In this document: positions 51,251 to 59,300 of the stretch, piece after piece
Numbering within the stretch: the first letter of the stretch is position 1
Layout of the letters: each line of letters begins with the position of its first letter
Origin: Luteipulveratus flavus
GTDB taxonomy: Bacteria; Actinomycetota; Actinomycetes; Actinomycetales; Dermatophilaceae
Assembly (NCBI RefSeq): GCF_029080175.1
Contig: NZ_JARFJC010000048.1
Length of the DNA: 64,000 nt
Strand: one strand, 5' to 3'
The notes under the pieces: model-generated
Told to the model about the DNA's origin: nothing
What the model saw: only the letters and a program-made list of their open reading frames with translations
The model's database searches: none
Translations under genes and position numbers: made by a program

Positions 51251-52066
51251 TCAGCCGGTGGTCGGGGTGGACTGGTCGATCGCCCCGCCGTACCTGCGGT
51301 CGCGCTCGGCGAAGATCTGCACGGCCTCCCACAGGTGGCGGCGGTCGAAGTCCGGCCACAGCGTGTCCAGGAACACCATCTCCGCGTACGCGGACTGCCA
51401 CAGCAGGAAGTTGCTGGTGCGCTGCTCCCCCGAGGACCGGACGAACAGGTCGACGTCCGGCATGTCGGGCCAGTCCAGGTTGCGGGCGATGGTGCGCTCG
51501 TCGATGCGGTCCGGACGCAGCTTTCCCGCGGCGACCTGCTCGGCGATCCGGCGGGTGGCGTTCGCGATCTCCGCGCGGCCGCCGTAGTTGACGCACATCT
51601 GCAGGGTCATGACCGAGTTGTCGGCCGTGATCTCCTCGGCCCGCTCCAGCTCCTTGATGACCGAGCGCCACAGCCGGGGTCGTTGCCCCGACCAGCGGCA
51701 GCGCACACCCCAGGAGTCCAGCAGGTCGACCCGGCGCCGGATGACGTCCCGGTTGAACCCCATCAGGAAGCGCACCTCGTCCGGCGAGCGCTTCCAGTTC
51801 TCGGTGGAGAACATGTACGCCGACAGGTTCTTCACGCCGAGCTCGATCGCTCCGGCGATGACGTCGATGAGCTGCGCCTCGCCGGCCTCGTGCCCCTTGG
51901 TCCGGGGCAGGCCGCGCTGGTTGGCCCAGCGGCCGTTGCCGTCCATGACCATGGCGATGTGCTGCGGCACCAGGTCCGCGGGGATCACGGGCGGTCGGGC
52001 GCCGCCGGCGTGCGGCGGTGGGGCGACGACCGGGCGGGAGGGCTCGGGGGCGCGGCGACCCCTCAC
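51251..52066 (-). CDS. uppS: Long-chain isoprenyl (polyprenyl) diphosphate synthase, cis
   Basis: About 271 aa. The P-loop MVMDGNGRWAN has the catalytic Asp; SAYMFSTENWKRS and the C-terminal RSSGEQRTSNFLLWQ binding motif are present. It makes the lipid carrier for peptidoglycan precursors. A 30-residue Pro-rich lead is common in actinobacteria. The GTG start overlaps the recO stop as GTGA. Confidence 0.95.
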   Translation of the reverse strand: MRGRRAPEPSRPVVAPPPHAGGARPPVIPADLVPQHIAMVMDGNGRWANQRGLPRTKGHEAGEAQLIDVIAGAIELGVKNLSAYMFSTENWKRSPDEVRFLMGFNRDVIRRRVDLLDSWGVRCRWSGQRPRLWRSVIKELERAEEITADNSVMTLQMCVNYGGRAEIANATRRIAEQVAAGKLRPDRIDERTIARNLDWPDMPDVDLFVRSSGEQRTSNFLLWQSAYAEMVFLDTLWPDFDRRHLWEAVQIFAERDRRYGGAIDQSTPTTG

Positions 52067-52824
52067 CGGGTGCCCTCGCGTACGGCGGCTGTGTCAGCGG
52101 TGCGGTCCACGAGGCGCAAGGATCGCACACCGCGTTCCAGGTGCCACTGGACGTACGCCGACACCAGCCCGCTCGCTTCCTGCCGGGTGCGGTCGTCGCT
52201 GGTCGAGGCGGTCGACCAGTCACCGACCAGCAGCGCGCCGAGCAGCGTGAACGTCTCGGGCCGGGGAGCGGCCGAGCCCGGCGGCCGGCACGATGAGCAG
52301 ACGGCGCCGCCGCTGGCGAGGTTGAACGCGCGGTGCGGGCCCGGGGCGCCGCAGCCCGCGCAGGCGTCGAACGTCGGCGTCCACCCGGCGACGGACACGG
52401 CACGGACCAGGTAGGAGTCCAGCAGGAGCGAGGAGTCGTGCTGGCCGGCGGCGAGGGCACTGAGCCCACCGGCCAGGAGGGTGAACTGAGCGGTGATCGG
52501 CTCGCGCTCCTCGGTGAGCCGGTCGGCCGTCTCCAGCATCGCGGACGCCGCGGTCCAGGCGGCGTAGTCACGGGCGATCTGGTCGCCGTACGGCGCGAGG
52601 GACTCGGCCTGCGTCACGGTGTCCAGCGAGCGCCCCTCGTAGCACTGGACGTCCACGACCATGCCCGGCTCCAGCCGGGCACCGAACCGGGACCGGGTAC
52701 GCCGCACGCCCTTGGCGACCGCGCGGACCTTGCCCTTGCTGCGACCGAGCAGCGTGACGATGCGGTCCGCCTCGCCCAGCTTGTGGGTGCGCAGCACGAT
52801 CGCAGCATCTCGGTACAGGGACAT
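52063..52824 (-). CDS. recO: DNA repair protein RecO
   Basis: About 253 aa. N-terminal OB fold (YRDAAIVLRTHKLGEADRIV; KGKVRAVAKGVRRTRS) and a C-terminal helical part with a CAGCG...CSSC zinc-binding set (about 162-186). It loads RecA through RecFOR. The start ATG 52824 fits the conserved MSLYRDAAIVL. Coupled to uppS, a typical actinobacterial arrangement, with the FAD oxidoreductase divergent. Confidence 0.94.
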   Translation of the reverse strand: MSLYRDAAIVLRTHKLGEADRIVTLLGRSKGKVRAVAKGVRRTRSRFGARLEPGMVVDVQCYEGRSLDTVTQAESLAPYGDQIARDYAAWTAASAMLETADRLTEEREPITAQFTLLAGGLSALAAGQHDSSLLLDSYLVRAVSVAGWTPTFDACAGCGAPGPHRAFNLASGGAVCSSCRPPGSAAPRPETFTLLGALLVGDWSTASTSDDRTRQEASGLVSAYVQWHLERGVRSLRLVDRTADTAAVREGTR

Positions 52825-52893
52825 CCCCACCATTGTGGGCCCCGTACCCGACAGAACGCTCACGGACACGACCGGAGGACTACGCTCCCGGCC

Positions 52894-54468
52894 GTGTCCT
52901 CCTCACCCGACCGCACCTCCTACGACGTCGTCATCGTCGGCGGTGGCCACAACGGACTGACCGCCGCGGCCTACCTCGCCCGCGCCGGCCGCTCGGTCCT
53001 GCTGCTGGAGCGGCAGGACCATCTCGGTGGCGCGGCGGTCTCGGCCGAGGCGTTCGAGGGCATGGGCGCCCGGCTGTCCCGGTACTCCTACCTGGTCAGC
53101 CTGCTCCCCCGGCAGATCATCGACGACCTCGGTCTGCGCATCACGCTGCGGCGCCGCCGGTACGCCTCCTACACCCCGCGTCCCGGCACCGACACCGGGC
53201 TGCTGGTCGACAACCAGGACGTCGCCGCCACCCGTGAATCGTTCCGCGCCGTCGGCGCCGGGCAGGACGCGGACGCCTTCGCCGAGCTGTACGAGCGCAC
53301 CGGACGCCTCGCCGAGGCGCTGTGGCCGACCGTGACCGAGCCCCTCGCGCGCCGGTCCGAGCTGCGCTCCCGCGTCGACGACTCGATCTGGCACGACCTC
53401 GTCGAACGGCCACTCGGCGAAATGATCGAGGCCCGGCTGCAGGACGACCTGGTCCGCGGCGTCGTCCTCACCGACGGGCTGATCAGCACGTTCGCCCGGG
53501 CTCACCAGCCGGATCTGCAGCAGAACATCTGCTTCCTCTACCACGTGATCGGCCGGGGTACCGGCGCCTGGGACGTGCCGGTCGGCGGGATGGGCGAGGT
53601 CTCGGGAGCGCTCGAACGCGCCGCTCGCGAGGCAGGGGCGCGGCTGCGTACCGGGAGCACGGTCAGCGCGATCGACCCCGACGGCACGGTCTCGTACGCC
53701 GACGCGGACGGCGAGTACACCGTGCGCGGCGAGTACGTCCTGTGCGGAGCGGCCCCGCAGGTCCTCGCCGGCCTGCTCGGCTCGCAGACGTCCGGGCCGG
53801 CCGCGGAGGGCGCGCAGGTCAAGGTCAACCTGCTGCTGTCCCGGCTGCCCCGCCTGCGCGAGGCGGGCGTCGACCCGACCGCGGCGTTCGGAGGGACCTT
53901 CCACATCAACGAGCTCTACACCCAGCTGGAGGACGCGTACGCCACGGCGGCCGGCGGGCAGGTGCCAGCCCCGGTGCCTGCGGAGATCTACTGCCACTCC
54001 CTCACCGACCCCAGCATCCTGAGCCCACAGCTCCACGCCTCCGGCGCGCAGACCCTCACCGTCTTCTCGCTGCAGACGCCGCACCGCCTGCTCGACGCGG
54101 CGACGCACGACGCTCAGCGCGAGGCGCTCGAGAAGGCCGTCCTGGACTCGCTGACCTCGGTGCTCGCCGAGCCGATCGACGACGTCGTGATGCGCCGGCC
54201 GGACGGTACGCCCTGCGTGGAGACGAAGACCACGCTGGACCTGGAGCGCACGCTCGGGATGTCCGGCGGCAGCATCTTCCACGGTCCGCTGGACTGGCCG
54301 TTCGCCGAGGACGACGAGCCGCTGGACACCCCGGCCCGGCGCTGGGGCGTCGCGACCGCGCACGACCGCGTCCTGGTGTGCGGTGCGGGTTCGCGCCGAG
54401 GCGGCGGCGTGAGCGGGCTGGGTGGCTACCACGCCGCCCGCGCCGTCCTGGAGGCCGACCGCTCCTGA
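52894..54468 (+). CDS. FAD-dependent oxidoreductase, phytoene-desaturase-like (PYROXD2 type)
   Basis: About 524 aa. The Rossmann signature VVIVGGGHNGLTAA is at residues 11-24, with the flavin-binding LLLERQDHLGGAAVSAE next. The C-terminal FAD segment is near residue 495 (VLVCGAGSRRGGGVSGLGGY). In the phytoene-desaturase superfamily, members without crt neighbours act on diverse lipids; no carotenoid gene is seen here. TACGCT 7 bases before the GTG indicates a leaderless start. Substrate unknown. Confidence 0.85.
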   Translation: MSSSPDRTSYDVVIVGGGHNGLTAAAYLARAGRSVLLLERQDHLGGAAVSAEAFEGMGARLSRYSYLVSLLPRQIIDDLGLRITLRRRRYASYTPRPGTDTGLLVDNQDVAATRESFRAVGAGQDADAFAELYERTGRLAEALWPTVTEPLARRSELRSRVDDSIWHDLVERPLGEMIEARLQDDLVRGVVLTDGLISTFARAHQPDLQQNICFLYHVIGRGTGAWDVPVGGMGEVSGALERAAREAGARLRTGSTVSAIDPDGTVSYADADGEYTVRGEYVLCGAAPQVLAGLLGSQTSGPAAEGAQVKVNLLLSRLPRLREAGVDPTAAFGGTFHINELYTQLEDAYATAAGGQVPAPVPAEIYCHSLTDPSILSPQLHASGAQTLTVFSLQTPHRLLDAATHDAQREALEKAVLDSLTSVLAEPIDDVVMRRPDGTPCVETKTTLDLERTLGMSGGSIFHGPLDWPFAEDDEPLDTPARRWGVATAHDRVLVCGAGSRRGGGVSGLGGYHAARAVLEADRS

Positions 54469-54555
54469 GCCGACGCACCGTGGCCGCCTCCCCTGATCGT
54501 CCGCGACGACCGACCCGACGTCTCGCCCACCCTGGTGCACGAGAGGGAGGAACGA

Positions 54556-54584
54556 TCGACAGGTTCGAACAGGTGTTCTAGAGT
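54556..54584 (+). promoter_or_regulatory. alkB promoter with LexA (SOS) box
   Basis: -35 TCGACA (54556-54561), 17-base spacer, -10 TAGAGT (54579-54584), then 6 bases to the ATG. TCGAACAGGTGTTCTA (54565-54580) fits the actinobacterial SOS box TCGAAC-N4-GTTCGA at 11 of 12 positions and covers the -10. Confidence 0.82.
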
Positions 54585-54590
54585 GTGGGG

Positions 54591-55235
54591 ATGGACGTCG
54601 CCGCGCTGCAGGGCTCGCTGCTGGACCAGGTCGACGACGTCGGGCTGCGCTCCTTGCACGGTGCCGTCCGGCGGACGCCTCTGTCGCGCGGCGCGTGGGT
54701 CGACCTGCGCCCCGGGTGGCTGACGGGGGCCGACGAGCTCTTCACCCGGCTGACCCTCGGGGGCTCCGCCGGGGTGGAATGGCGCGGCGAGCGACGGATG
54801 ATGTACGACCGCGAGGTCGACACCCCGCGGCTGCTGCGCTTCTACGGCGAGCACGAGGCCTGGCCGGACCCGGTCGTGGAGCGGGCGCGCGCGGAGCTGT
54901 CGGCGTACTACCGCGCCGAGCTCGGCGAGCCGTTCCGTACAGCAGGGATGTGCCTGTACCGCGACGGCCGGGACTCGGTCGCCTGGCACGGCGACCGTGA
55001 GGGCCGGGCGAGCACGCACGACACGATGGTGGCGATCGTCTCGATCGGCTCGCCACGTGCCCTGGCGCTGCGCCCCCAGGGCGGCGGTGAGTCGATGCGG
55101 TTCGTCCTCGGCCACGGCGACCTGCTGGTCATGGGCGGCTCGTGCCAGCGGACGTGGGAGCACGCGATCCCGAAGACGACCCGTCCGGTCGGTCCGCGGA
55201 TCAGCATCCAGCTGCGACCACGCGGCGTGCGGTGA
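54591..55235 (+). CDS. alkB: AlkB-type alkylated-DNA dioxygenase
   Basis: About 214 aa. Fe(II)/2-oxoglutarate dioxygenase with the HxD pair His133/Asp135 (AWHGDRE) and distal His191 (WEHAIPK), then Arg203 and Arg209 (GPRISIQLR), which bind 2-oxoglutarate. It reverses alkylation damage (m1A, m3C). I take the ATG at 54591 as start because TAGAGT lies 6 bases before it; GTG 54585 would remain too near the -10. A LexA box over the promoter indicates damage-inducible expression. Confidence 0.93.
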   Translation: MDVAALQGSLLDQVDDVGLRSLHGAVRRTPLSRGAWVDLRPGWLTGADELFTRLTLGGSAGVEWRGERRMMYDREVDTPRLLRFYGEHEAWPDPVVERARAELSAYYRAELGEPFRTAGMCLYRDGRDSVAWHGDREGRASTHDTMVAIVSIGSPRALALRPQGGGESMRFVLGHGDLLVMGGSCQRTWEHAIPKTTRPVGPRISIQLRPRGVR

Positions 55236-55304
55236 GCCGTCTCACGGCGACGGTCGGGTGCTCCGGGTCGTGCGGAGACGGCTCCCGGGATACGGTGCCT
55301 GACG

Positions 55305-56114
55305 ATGACTGACGAGCTGAATTATCTCGAGCACCTGGCCCGCGAGTCGGTGCGGTTCAGCGACGCGATCCGTCTGGCCGCCCCTGACGCGCCGGTTCCC
55401 ACGTGCCCCGGGTGGCAGACCGACGACCTGCTGTGGCACCTCGGTGAGGTGCAGTGGTTCTGGGGGTCGATCATCAGCGAGGACCTGCGCACCGTGCAGC
55501 AGATCGAGGACCTCCCCGATCCCGAGCGGCCCACCGACCACACCGGCCTGCTGCGGTTCTTCGACCGGTGGAGCCCGCACCTGGCCGAGTCCGCCGCGGC
55601 CGCGGACCCGAGCGAGCCGCGCTGGATGTGGGTGCCGGACGAGTCGTTGCACACGGTCGGCTACATCCGTCGCCGCCAGGCCCACGAGGCGCTCATCCAC
55701 CGCATCGACGCCGAGCTGACCGCCGGCACCGACCGCGCGCCGATCGACACCGAGCTCGCGGCGGACGGCGTCGACGAGGTGCTACGGGTCATGTACGGCG
55801 GCCACCCCGCGTGGGGGACGTTCACGGTCGGCGAGCACACCGCGCGGTTCCGCGCGACCGACACCGAGCAGGAGTGGGTCGTCTCGGTCGGTCGGTTCAC
55901 CGGCATGCCTCCGTGGGGCGGCGAGCCCGTCAACGACCATCGCTTCCAGTGCGCCGCCGACTCCACCGGCCCGGCGGGCGTCACCATCAGCGGTAAGGCG
56001 ACCGACCTCGACCTGTGGCTGTGGCGCCGACCGACCTCCGAGGAGGTCGAGACCGAGGGCGACTCCGCGGCGCTCGCCGCCGTGCACGCCGTCGTCGACC
56101 GCGGAGTCAGCTGA
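55305..56114 (+). CDS. DinB-fold protein, maleylpyruvate isomerase N-terminal type
   Basis: About 269 aa. The opening LARESVRFSDAIR, then VPTCPGWQTDDLLWHLGEVQWFW, and RRRQAHEALIHRIDAE are the three helices of the mycothiol-dependent MPI/DinB fold; His residues at the W-H-L-G and H-R-I-D sites form the metal set. Such proteins often use mycothiol, but the reaction is unknown. TACGGT ends 8 bases before the ATG. Its 3' end overlaps the convergent meaB by 8 bases. Confidence 0.85.
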   Translation: MTDELNYLEHLARESVRFSDAIRLAAPDAPVPTCPGWQTDDLLWHLGEVQWFWGSIISEDLRTVQQIEDLPDPERPTDHTGLLRFFDRWSPHLAESAAAADPSEPRWMWVPDESLHTVGYIRRRQAHEALIHRIDAELTAGTDRAPIDTELAADGVDEVLRVMYGGHPAWGTFTVGEHTARFRATDTEQEWVVSVGRFTGMPPWGGEPVNDHRFQCAADSTGPAGVTISGKATDLDLWLWRRPTSEEVETEGDSAALAAVHAVVDRGVS

Positions 56115-57108
56115 GCCGTTCGGCGTCGTACGCCGCGAGCATCCGATCGGCCGCGCTCACAGCAGGCAGCCGGCCGGCGAGGACCTCTACGCGCAGGTCC
56201 GCGGAGACCGCGCGAACCCCGCGCGACCGCCGCAACCGCTGCTCGAGCTCGTCCTGGACCAGCAGCCGGGCCAGCGCCCACTGCTGGTCGGACCGCTTGG
56301 CCGCCAGGCCCCCGTCGTCGTAGGACTCCCGGTGGCGTACCACCGCGTCCCAGAGCCGGTCGATGCCCTCCCCGGTGAGGCCCGAGGTGGTGAGCACCGG
56401 GGGCACCCACCGGCTCCCCCGCGGGTGGACGAGCCTGATCGCGCCGGCGAGCTCCTTGGCCGCGGTCGCCGCCTGCTCGGCGTACGCGCCGTCGGCCTTG
56501 TTGACCGCCAGGACGTCAGCGATCTCCAGGATGCCCTTCTTGATGCCCTGCAGCTGATCGCCCGAGCGAGCGAGGCCGAGCAGCAGGAAGGTGTCGACCA
56601 TCTGCGCGACGGCGGTCTCGGACTGGCCGACCCCGACGGTCTCGACGAGCACGACGTCGTACCCGGCCGCCTCCAGCACGGGGATCGTCTGGGCGGTGGC
56701 GCGCGTCACGCCACCGAGCGTTCCCGCGGTCGGTGACGGACGGACGTACGCCGCCTCGTTCGCGGCCAGCCGCGGCATCCGGGTCTTGTCACCGAGAACC
56801 GAGCCGCCCGTGCGTGTACTCGACGGGTCGACAGCCAGCACCCCGACACGGTGTCCGCGCTCGATCAGCAACGAGCCGAGCGCCTCGATGAACGTGGACT
56901 TTCCCACGCCGGGCACGCCGGAGACGCCGAGTCGTACGGACGCCGCGCCGGGGTCGTCGGCGGCGAGGTCGGTCAGCAGCTCACGCGCCGCGGAGCGGTG
57001 GTCGGCGCGGGTCGACTCCAGGAGGGTGATCGCCCGCGACAGCAACGACCGGTCCCCCGCCCGTACGCCCGCCGCGAGCCGGGCGACGTCGACCCGTCCC
57101 GCGGTCAC
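56107..57108 (-). CDS. meaB: Methylmalonyl-CoA mutase-associated GTPase
   Basis: About 333 aa G3E GTPase: P-loop GVPGVGKST, Walker-B-like VLVETVGVGQSE and specificity NKAD (VLAVNKADG). It chaperones the adenosylcobalamin mutase, guarding cofactor loading. The GTG start overlaps the mutB stop as GTGA; order mutA-mutB-meaB is standard. Confidence 0.95.
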   Translation of the reverse strand: MTAGRVDVARLAAGVRAGDRSLLSRAITLLESTRADHRSAARELLTDLAADDPGAASVRLGVSGVPGVGKSTFIEALGSLLIERGHRVGVLAVDPSSTRTGGSVLGDKTRMPRLAANEAAYVRPSPTAGTLGGVTRATAQTIPVLEAAGYDVVLVETVGVGQSETAVAQMVDTFLLLGLARSGDQLQGIKKGILEIADVLAVNKADGAYAEQAATAAKELAGAIRLVHPRGSRWVPPVLTTSGLTGEGIDRLWDAVVRHRESYDDGGLAAKRSDQQWALARLLVQDELEQRLRRSRGVRAVSADLRVEVLAGRLPAVSAADRMLAAYDAERLS

Positions 57109-59300
57109 ACCGCGTGCCCGTGGGCGCGGGCGAGATCGCCCAGCAGGGTCAGCGCCGACTCCGCGATCACCGTGCCGGGCAGGAACACCGCCGCCGCACC
57201 CATCTCGCGCAGCGTCGCGACGTCCGCCGGCGGGATGACACCGCCGACGACGATCATGATGTCCGGCCGTCCGGCCTCCGCGAGCGCGTCCCGCAGCGCC
57301 GGCACCAGCGTGAGGTGACCGGCGGCCAGCGAGTTCACCCCGACGACGTGCACGTCGTTGTCGACCGCCTGCTGCGCGACCTCCTCGGGCGTCGCGAACA
57401 GCGGGCCCACGTCGACGTCGAAGCCCATGTCGGCGAACGCGGTCACGATCACCTTCTGCCCGCGGTCGTGGCCGTCCTGGCCCATCTTCGCGACGAGGAT
57501 CCGCGGGCGTCGGCCCTCGGACTCGGCGAACGACTCGGTCGCGTCCAAGACCTGCTGCACGGTGGCGTCGCCGCCGCTGCTGCGGGCCTCGTCGCGGTAC
57601 ACACCCGAGATCGTACGGATCTGGGCGGTGTGCCGGCCGTAGACCTTCTCCAGCGCGTCGGAGATCTCGCCCACCGTCGCGTGCGCCCGAGCGGCGTCCA
57701 CCGCGCGCGCCAGCAGGTTGTGCTCCGAGTCGGCGCCGCCGGCCGGCTGCTCGGCCGCGTGGGTCAGCGCGTCCAGGGCGGCCCGGACCGCCTCGTCGTG
57801 CCGCTCGCGCCGCAGCCGCTCCAGCTTCGCGAGCTGCTGGGCGCGGACCGAGGCGTTGTCGATCCGCAGCACCTCGATGTCGTCGGCGTCCTCGGACCGG
57901 TACCGGTTCACACCGACGACGGCCTGCGCGCCGGAGTCGATCCGTGCCTGCGTCCTGGCCGCCGCCTCCTCGATGCGCATCTTCGGGATGCCCGCCTCGA
58001 TCGCCTTGGCCATGCCGCCGGCGTCCTCGACCTCGCGGATGTGCTCCCAGGCGCGGTCGGCCAGCTCGTGGGTCAGGCGCTCGACGTAGTACGAGCCGCC
58101 CCACGGGTCGACCATCCGCGTGGTCCCGCTCTCGTGCTGCAGGACCAGCTGGGTGTTGCGGGCGATGCGGGCCGAGAAGTCGGTCGGCAGCGCGATCGCC
58201 TCGTCCAGGGCGTTGGTGTGCAGCGACTGGGTGTGGCCCTGGGTTGCCGCCATCGCCTCGATGCACGTCCGGGCCACGTTGTTGAACGGATCCTGTGCCG
58301 TCAGCGACCAGCCGGAGGTCTGGCAGTGGGTCCGCAGCGAGCGCGACTTCGGGTTCTGCGCGCCGAGCTCGCGGGTCACCCGCGACCACAGCGCCCGGCC
58401 CGCCCGCAGCTTGGCGACCTCCATGAAGAAGTTCATCCCGACCGCCCAGAAGAAGGACAGCCGCGGCGCGAACGCGTCGATGTCCAGGCCGGCCGCCTGA
58501 CCGGCCCGGATGTACTCCATCCCGTCGGCGAGGGTGTACGCGAGCTCCAGGTCGGCCGTCGCTCCGGCCTCCTGGATGTGGTAGCCGGAGATGGAGATGG
58601 AGTTGAACCGCGGCATGTGCGCCGCGGTGAACGCGAAGATGTCGGAGATGATCCGCATCGACGGCTCCGGCGGGTAGATGTAGGTGTTGCGGACCATGAA
58701 CTCCTTGAGGATGTCGTTCTGGATGGTCCCCGTGAGCTGCTCCGGCTTCACCCCCTGCTCCTGCGCCGCGACGATGTAGAGCGCGAGCACCGGCAGGACG
58801 GCGCCGTTCATCGTCATCGACACGCTCATCCGGTCCAACGGGATGCCGTCGAAGAGCTGCCGCATGTCCAGGATCGAGTCGATCGCGACGCCCGCCATGC
58901 CGACGTCACCGGCGACCCGCGGGTGGTCGGAGTCGTACCCGCGGTGGGTGGCGAGGTCGAACGCCACCGACAGGCCCTTCTGCCCGGCCGCGAGGTTGCG
59001 TCGGTAGAAGGCGTTGGACTCCTGCGCCGTCGAGAACCCGGCGTACTGGCGGATCGTCCACGGCTGCGTCGCGTACATCGCCGGGTACGGGCCGCGCAGG
59101 AACGGCGGCTGCCCGGGGTAGGTGTCCAGGGCGTCGAGCCCGTCGAGGTCGTCCGCGTCGTACGAGGGCCGCACGAGGATGCCCTCCGGCGACTCCCACC
59201 CGCTGGTCGAGTCGCTCGGAGCGCCGGCGGAGGACGAAGCCTCGCTGGTCGAGCGCGCCTCGTCCCAGCTCAGCTCGGCAAAAGACTGGGGAATCCTCAT
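57105..59300 (-). CDS. mutB: Methylmalonyl-CoA mutase large (alpha) subunit
   Basis: About 731 aa. N-terminal TIM barrel (AGFSTAQESNAFYRRN; GNYHxQE-like SGYHIQEAGATADLE) and a C-terminal B12 domain with the lower-ligand motif GQDGHDRG, in which His binds cobalt. It interconverts methylmalonyl- and succinyl-CoA, for propionate or branched-chain breakdown. The start overlaps the mutA stop (ATGA). Confidence 0.97.
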   Translation of the reverse strand: MRIPQSFAELSWDEARSTSEASSSAGAPSDSTSGWESPEGILVRPSYDADDLDGLDALDTYPGQPPFLRGPYPAMYATQPWTIRQYAGFSTAQESNAFYRRNLAAGQKGLSVAFDLATHRGYDSDHPRVAGDVGMAGVAIDSILDMRQLFDGIPLDRMSVSMTMNGAVLPVLALYIVAAQEQGVKPEQLTGTIQNDILKEFMVRNTYIYPPEPSMRIISDIFAFTAAHMPRFNSISISGYHIQEAGATADLELAYTLADGMEYIRAGQAAGLDIDAFAPRLSFFWAVGMNFFMEVAKLRAGRALWSRVTRELGAQNPKSRSLRTHCQTSGWSLTAQDPFNNVARTCIEAMAATQGHTQSLHTNALDEAIALPTDFSARIARNTQLVLQHESGTTRMVDPWGGSYYVERLTHELADRAWEHIREVEDAGGMAKAIEAGIPKMRIEEAAARTQARIDSGAQAVVGVNRYRSEDADDIEVLRIDNASVRAQQLAKLERLRRERHDEAVRAALDALTHAAEQPAGGADSEHNLLARAVDAARAHATVGEISDALEKVYGRHTAQIRTISGVYRDEARSSGGDATVQQVLDATESFAESEGRRPRILVAKMGQDGHDRGQKVIVTAFADMGFDVDVGPLFATPEEVAQQAVDNDVHVVGVNSLAAGHLTLVPALRDALAEAGRPDIMIVVGGVIPPADVATLREMGAAAVFLPGTVIAESALTLLGDLARAHGHAV

